A DNA stretch of 64,000 bases from Arcuatula senhousia (lineage: Eukaryota > Mollusca > Bivalvia > Mytilida > Mytilidae), in NCBI GenBank assembly GCA_963971305.1, contig OZ020309.1, positions 12,331,001 to 12,395,000 on the forward strand. Reading direction: 5' to 3'. This document shows, in pieces, positions 58,183 to 64,000 of this stretch. Made by a program: the position numbers and the translations under genes. The notes beneath the pieces are model-generated. The model had not been told where the DNA came from. It saw only the letters and a program-made list of their open reading frames with translations, and made no database searches. Each line of letters starts with the position of its first letter. Positions within the stretch are counted from its first letter, which is position 1.

Positions 58183-58667
58183 AAAAAACATGTAAAACTG
58201 GGAAACACAAAAACTACCAAAAATCAATTAAAAACATGAATTCCAGTCATCACGAGAGTGAACTATGGTGCTCTCTAGTTGTGTTGCCAACATTGAAATA
58301 AACCTTTATTTGATTAAACATAACAGATTGCGATATTGTTGCGATTTCAAGATATTTTCTCTTAACTACCCCTTAAAGTCATCGCCTGGGGGCTAAGGAA
58401 AGGGCAGGGACTCTAATTAATCATTGCATTGTATCTACTGTTATGAAAGAAATTTGCAAAGGGAGGTAAATCATACTGACAGAAAAGAAAAAAAAATATT
58501 TTCTTTCTTTGGTAATTCTTGGTTTGGTATTATTGGCCTATGACAAATTGTGAGCAAAAACCAATGGCAACAGCTGTTTTTTTTTCATTGTGGATTTTTA
58601 ATTAGGACTGTTTTATTTATGTAAGTTGTCTTAAACCACTTCTCATTATCTTCTATTAAACAAGGAG
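58183..58667. other. MTF1 intron, no feature seen
   Basis: Intronic DNA between the HINE-like element and the finger-4 repeat cluster. Nothing recognised. Confidence 0.4.
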
Positions 58668-59129
<462 letters not shown>

Positions 59130-59224
59130 TTAATATCACCAACAACAATTAACTGAAGTTGTCCATAAATTATTTCTTATACATGTATCTCTGATAACTC
59201 AGAGGATAATAGCAATGTAAATGT

Positions 59225-59501
59225 ACTGTGTCACTCTCTGTGTGTGTTGGTGTTTAATGCCTTGGGCCATATAGGGTGTCAGTTTAAATGGTGGAGGAAA
59301 CAGGATTATCGTACCCAAAGGAAACCAAAAATCTTGGGCAGGTAAATGACAAACCTAATTACATCCAATTGGGAAAGTCCTGTTCTTGTTATTGCAAACC
59401 GGGATTAGTTCCAACAAACTAAAGTGGTAATTAATATTGACTAGTGATTAATAGTGTGGTATTTAAACCAACGCCTTAGACCACTGGTCCACACGGGCCC
59501 C
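59225..59501 (-). mobile_element. tRNA-derived SINE
   Basis: On the minus strand it begins GGGGCCCGTGTGGACCAGTG with an A-box-like TGGTCTAAGGCG (complement of 59472-59483), continues through a conserved body (TTAGGTTTGTCATTTACCTG, TTTCCTCCACCATTTAAAC) and ends GGCATTAAACACCAACACAC and CAGAGAG. tRNA-like head and short repetitive tail indicate a SINE. The head starts only about 14 bp after the MTF1 donor at 59515. A 5'-truncated relative is at 61505-61680. Confidence 0.7.
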
Positions 59502-59514
59502 GCAATGCACTAAC

Positions 59515-59665
59515 CTGTACAGTGTAGAGAAAGACTTCTCACACTCAGGGATATCACAGTTGTAAGGTTTTTCTTTAGTGTGAACTCGGACATGTATCTT
59601 CAAACTGTACGATGTCAGGAAAGCTTTGCCACATCCTTGTTCATTACACACAAAGGTAAATTCTC
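59515..59665 (-). CDS. mtf1: MTF1, zinc fingers 2 and 3 exon
   Basis: A 151-bp exon (phase 1 in, 2 out) encoding [40 protein letters not shown] and [11 protein letters not shown]. It is nearly identical to fingers 2 and 3 of vertebrate MTF1 ([20 protein letters not shown]). Acceptor TTATTCAG and donor GTTAGT. Confidence 0.95.
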
Positions 59666-59762
59666 CTGAATAAAATAATTGATTTATAGATTCAAGCAAC
59701 TAAAATCTCACAAGGATGGATTCACAAATTCATCAAGACATTTCATGAAAAGATTTGCTAAA

Positions 59763-59974
59763 TACTGTGAATTCATTTATTTTCGTGGGTATCAATTTTC
59801 GTGGATTGGTTAAAAAAGGCCTGTTCATGGATTCTTAAATTCGTGGTTCTGAAGTTGGAAGCATACATATCAATGTAAAATTTCCTTTTTGTGGGGTATC
59901 AAATTTCGTGGGTTAATACCACCCACGAAAACCACGAAAATTGATATCCCGCGAATATTAATGAAACCACAGTA
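59763..59974. mobile_element. MITE, ACTGTGGTTTCATT family, second copy
   Basis: Bounded by TACTGTGAATTCATTTATTT and ATTAATGAAACCACAGTA, with paired CGTGGGTATCAATTTTCGTG and CACGAAAATTGATATCCCGCG segments near the ends. Related to 7367-7575. Confidence 0.75.
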
Positions 59975-60148
59975 CATTGTTTTCAGATAACTGGTAGTAG
60001 AATCTTTAATGTTATGTCAGGTCAAGTAAGCCAGAAACAACTCAAGATCTGATAAGATATTTAATCAAATTGTCAATATGTATGTTAACTCTGCTACTTA
60101 AAGTTACTACAGAATATTTTTTGTTATAGCAAATAAAATGATTAATTA

Positions 60149-60668
60149 CCCCAAGCTGAACAGGGACTCATCAAAGTACTTTGGAGTACTGTACTTAATC
60201 CTCATATTGAATGTGTTACAATGGAAGTTGATCTCTCTGATCAGTTTAAACTCACATCTATAGAGAGGAGATTATCTTGTTGTATGAAGGAAAAATTTTC
60301 CTAGTATAAAAGATTTACCTGTTGAAAATTTCACATTGAAAAAATAGCTCAAAAAGGGTAGTTATATAAAAGAAAATGTGAAAGATAAATGTCATAGAGT
60401 TGTTTAAAGCATTAAATTCATAAAAAAATATATTATTTTGTTACAACAATCATATATACAAAATGTATAAGCAATTATCTCTCAGAGATGGGAGTTTTTT
60501 CCTTCAGGTAAAAATCATCTACCTATGAGTAGTTTTCATTTTCAATGAATGTGCGAGTTTAACTGATCAAAAAGATTAACTTCTATTATTACAACATTCT
60601 ATAGAAAGATTAAGCACCAGTACTCCAAACTCCAAAGTACCTTGATGAACTCCTGTTCAGCTTGGGGG
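60149..60668. mobile_element. MITE with CCCCAAGCTGAACAGG ends, 520 bp
   Basis: Left CCCCAAGCTGAACAGGGACT,CATCAAAGTACTTTGGAGTACTG is inverted at the right end (CAGTACTCCAAACTCCAAAG,TACCTTGATGAACTCCTGTTC,AGCTTGGGG): imperfect terminal inverted repeats of about 43 bp. The interior is non-coding. Confidence 0.8.
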
Positions 60669-60889
60669 AATGGAACATTTAGATATTTAAGCAAATATTT
60701 TACAGATTTTCTCTCTGTGAACAATACATCAATAATTTCAAATATCTTTCAAAAAGGACCTGACTTAAAAAAAAAAATTAAAGTTTAATATAATGCATGA
60801 TGTAACACTAACAAAAGCTTTATTTGACAAGTAAATGTATGCATTATCTTATGAAAATGTAGACAATTATAAGATATTCAAGCATTAAA

Positions 60890-61449
60890 CAAGTATGGCC
60901 AATAATAGTATGTCTCGCCTGTCGACACCACTGCGAAGAACTCATTCACAATTTATCAAGGCCTTTAGTACACCACAACACTGCATTCTAAACATGCTAA
61001 ATATCAGATGCCTAGGTATAATACTTTACATGTAATTCATTTTCCATAAAAGTCTTACAAAGAAGTTAACAAGCCCCAAAAAGGTCACAAGGCATGGAGC
61101 CAGTTGCATAGACCACAATATTAAGTGTCTGTATACTAAATATCAGATGCCTTGCTATTACAATTTTGATGTAATTCATTTTCCACAAAAGTCTTAGAAA
61201 GAAGTTTAAGACTTGAAAAAAGACCTAAGTTTACAGTCGTTGAAGCATGAAAATGGGGCAAGGTCACACTGTATGGTGACCATTGCATAGACCACAACCC
61301 CATTTGCCTGTATAACAAATATCAGATGCCTAGTTATTATACTTTTCATGCATTTAATTCATTTTCCAAAAAGGTCTTACAAAAAGTTTACATTGCCGCC
61401 ATCGCCACTGGAAAGTAAAACCTATGTCTCACCTTTTGAGGTGAGGCAA
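60890..61449 (+). mobile_element. HINE-like element, TGTCTCGCC family, diverged (C3)
   Basis: Starts AAGTATGGCCAATAATAGTA,TGTCTCGCCTGTCG, has about three eroded core repeats (ATATCAGATGCCTAG, TTCCACAAAAGTCTTA), and ends ATGTCTCACCTTTTGAGGTG,AGGCA (61424-61446), a decayed hairpin. Confidence 0.65.
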
Positions 61450-61504
61450 AAAAGGGTTAACAATTTTAAGTAATTTGGGACCACTATTTTTCTCTCTATG
61501 GGGT

Positions 61505-61680
61505 TTGAGCGAGTGAGTGAGTGTTAGGGTTTTCCACCCTTTAAGACCTACATCTGTCATACAGTCAATTTAAATGGTGAAGGAAACCGTAGTACAATGT
61601 ACAATGATGTACACCAAGAGTAAACCACTAACCTTGGGCAGTTAACTGAGACAAATCTAACATAATGTTCTGACAGAATA
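61505..61680 (-). mobile_element. Truncated SINE related to 59225-59501
   Basis: GAGCGAGTGAGTGAGTGTTA at one end is the inverse of a (CACT)n tail, and TCAATTTAAATGGTGAAGGA, AACCACTAACCTTGGGCAG match the body of the SINE at 59225. The tRNA-like head is missing. Confidence 0.6.
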
Positions 61681-61705
61681 AATAACCTTACATAGGATCG
61701 TGTAC

Positions 61706-61785
61706 CTGTATGTGTCTTTTTGTGTGTTCTAAGGTTACCAGCTGTGCTATAAGTTCTGGCACACCCTGTGAAATCACACTGGTAT
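61706..61785 (-). CDS. mtf1: MTF1, zinc finger 1 exon
   Basis: An 80-bp exon (phase 2 in, 1 out) encoding [20 protein letters not shown] then HKKTHT, finger 1 of MTF1 ([20 protein letters not shown] in vertebrates). Acceptor TTGTAG and donor GTACAC. The finger 1-2 linker formed with the next exon is HTGEFT, where vertebrates have HRGEYT. Confidence 0.93.
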
Positions 61786-63064
61786 CTACAATACATGGAA
61801 AACATATATCAAGTACATTTAATTAGAGTACCTACATGTATGAATTCTGTAAACAGAAAGTGGATTAATAATTGACATAAAATAGCTGAATACCATATAG
61901 TACATTAGGATAAAGCCAATACCAAATAAATGTATCAAGAGAATGGGCCTTATTGTTGCTGAAAAAACTTTGACCCAAATTATCTGGATGCAACATCACA
62001 TCACACGAGATGGCAAATGGAAAATTTTACACATACATGTACATACATGTACATCAATTCTGCAAAAAAAATGCAGGTAATATAACAGGAATATGTGCGA
62101 AAGATTATTGCCCCATCTCACATTTGGGACAGAGGGACAGATCAATAAACGAACAGACCCAAGCACTATATGCTTCTTACTTCAGTAGAGGGTAGTAAAG
62201 GATTATTTTCGTGATACGTTTTTGGCATTTCTATTTTAAGTATTTTCGTGATTTTAATCTTTATTTCTTGTGTTTTTGTGTTGGGGAGGCTGTACATGCT
62301 CCGTTTTTGTCTGTATTTTTGTCCCGTGTTTGGAAATTTTAATATCCCGTGCTTCGTTTTCTGCCTTTTTGAGGCACGTCACGTGATTTCATGTTTTCGA
62401 TTAACTGAATTTATTTTTCTCGTGTTGCTTGTTTGGTTATTTTTATAAATCCTGCTTCGTTTTTGAAGCATGTGTTTTCGTGTTGGGATCCCCCCTTTAC
62501 CACCCCCTTAAGAGATTGGGCATAAAAATGGCAGACACCATTGCAAGAATAACCCAAATTAGCAAACTGGACAAATATGAAACAGATGTGCTTGTATCAA
62601 TATTGCAGAGATAGAAGGTAATTAGATGCTGAATAAGAGTACGCGTTACAGCCTACATATGTAAACAGCAATTTAAAATCCAAAATAAACGTGACCAACA
62701 ACCACTGTTTGCCATCTGCAATTGGCCAAAAATAAAACACAATGCAATTAGTTCAAAGCCGATCATTGATGGTTGGATGATTGTTGGCTGTATCTCACAT
62801 ATTGCGTTACAGGATATTGTTTTTTTTTTATCTCACTTACCCGTATTTAAAATTGCTAAAAATTCACTTACCCACAATAGAAATTAATGCAGAAAACTTT
62901 CAAAATCCACTTACCCTGCGTAACAGGTAATGGGAATCCTATAACACTGTACTATTATTCAATAAATACATGCATACATACTGTTATTTCAAATTATAAA
63001 CTGATTTCATCGTAATTTTTTTATCAGAGCAAATGTTGCACAGTTAAACTACATATATAATTAC
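61786..63064. other. MTF1 intron, no recognised feature
   Basis: Contains ACATGTACATACATGTACAT near 62034 and low-complexity T/G-rich sequence at 62200-62500. No exon or RNA gene recognised. Confidence 0.4.
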
Positions 63065-63205
63065 CTTTTGACCTCTTTTTTATTTGTCTCAGGATTTCTG
63101 CTTTCAACTGTAACAGTGGCATGTGAGGGATTTTGGGGCATTGACTGATCTCCAGGATTAATCTGCATACAAATCTGGTCTTTAGAAACTGTATGCTGTA
63201 TGTAA
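63065..63205 (-). CDS. mtf1: MTF1, exon before the zinc fingers
   Basis: A 141-bp exon (phase 2 in, 2 out) between TTTATAG and GTAATT, encoding YIQHTVSKDQICMQINPGDQ, SMPQNPSHATVTVESRNPET and NKKEVKR. HATVTVESRNP...KEVKR-YQC matches the vertebrate MTF1 segment GATLTIESQSP...KEVKR-YQC before finger 1. Earlier exons and the start codon are outside the window. The eight exons seen encode about 545 codons. Confidence 0.88.
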
Positions 63206-64000
63206 CTATAAAATAATACATGTGGATTTAACATTGATAAAAAAAAATCTTAAAATATTCATTTCATTTATTTTGGTGAACATTTTTAAAGATGTTTTAA
63301 AATTATATAATTATAAATTTAAAACAATATTAACTATAATAAAAAGCTACGCCGAGCACAGCATGATACGACCGCAACAAGTTGAACCCTGTACGTTGGA
63401 GGCCCAATATGGATAGTCTATTGCTTTGGTCACATGCAGCCCATGGTGGACTTACAAAGCTTTTTTTACACATGCAACCTATGGTGGACTTTAAAATGCA
63501 TATTTGACACATATATATTTACAATAACATTTAATAGAAAAAAAATTATTTCTATCTTCATTGACATTTTTGACACGATTAAGCCCCTTTTGGCCCTTTT
63601 TAAAAAAAGGTTAGGACCACAAACCTCAAATACAATAAAAAACTTCCTTCAGTGTATATAATCATCATATTTAAACTTCATAACAATTGGCTGGCCCACT
63701 ACAGCTAAATTTCTTGTGTTAAACCATTTGCCTTGACCAACTGTTAAAAATGGCGTTTTTTGCCCCTTCGACCCCTTATATCTCAAAAACAGTTAGAGAT
63801 ATTGCAAATCTGATTGAAAAATGCAGGCAGGGTTTTCACAAGGATTCCAATGCAAAAAAGATTTTGAAAATCGAACCACAAATAAAAAAGTTGATTTTTT
63901 GGGTGTGGCCCGTCTTTGGCCCACTGTAGCAATGTAACGGTTCAATATACATCAAAACCATTGACACATTTTGTTGACAGAATTTAATAACAAATTCAAT
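63206..64000. other. MTF1 5' intron side, no exon seen
   Basis: AT-rich. About 63760-63800 has CCCCTTATATCTCAAAAACA, similar in style to HINE core repeats. No coding exon recognised. Confidence 0.35.

Noticed and set aside
59463..59501. A tRNA gene suggested by the A-box-like sequence
   Set aside because: No cloverleaf or proper B box could be drawn; the body and repetitive tail mark it as a SINE head.

Overview
The window is AT-rich eukaryotic genomic DNA, most likely from a bivalve mollusc (probably a mussel). The genes are split by introns with GT-AG borders, and the many short non-autonomous mobile elements with (ACGG)n tracts and terminal hairpins look like the pearl/HINE-type elements of bivalves. 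There are no bacterial features. Three protein-coding genes could be rebuilt exon by exon with matching phases: (1) the 3' end of CDC40/PRP17, a spliceosomal WD40 protein (+ strand, five exons between 4366 and 23163); (2) a complete Na+/K+-ATPase beta-subunit-like gene (- strand, five exons, 38856 down to 33125, 326 aa); (3) most of metal-regulatory transcription factor 1, MTF1 (- strand, eight exons, 63205 down to 50880, six C2H2 fingers plus the C-terminal region; its 5' end lies outside).

Layout: 1-3155 is a head-to-tail series of Helitron 3' ends (hairpin then CTAG). 3160-3893 is a 5'-truncated LINE. 4366-23163 holds CDC40, whose 13-kb intron contains a LINE, a large inverted repeat, HINE-like elements and a 135-bp palindrome. 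23812-26452 is a HINE-like element with two others nested in it. 27500-33124 is intergenic, with MITEs. 33125-38856 is the ATPase beta gene. 41700-46077 is a three-unit tandem array (two units of exactly 1972 bp and one of 434 bp) inserted into a dispersed repeat. 47149-50100 holds two HINE-like elements. 50880-63205 is MTF1, whose introns hold a HINE inside a HINE, MITEs and tRNA-derived SINE copies.

The most unusual signal is a recurring class of minisatellite whose repeat unit starts in the 3' end of a coding exon and runs across the 5' splice site into the intron. A CDC40 exon has about 47 copies of a 55-bp unit, each with a GTGAGT-type donor. The MTF1 finger-5 exon has 18 copies of an 86-bp unit. 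The MTF1 finger-4 exon has about four partial copies beside a 23-G run. A second CDC40 exon is followed directly by about 21 copies of a 32-bp unit that begins at its donor. So four of the thirteen exons whose 3' border is a splice donor (or fewer, if internal exons only are counted) carry arrays anchored at that donor. The three genes are not functionally linked by anything visible here: CDC40 and the ATPase beta gene are convergent, and the ATPase beta gene and MTF1 are on the same strand, separated by repeats.

All gene names rest on recognising protein families from translated exons by eye; no database search was possible.
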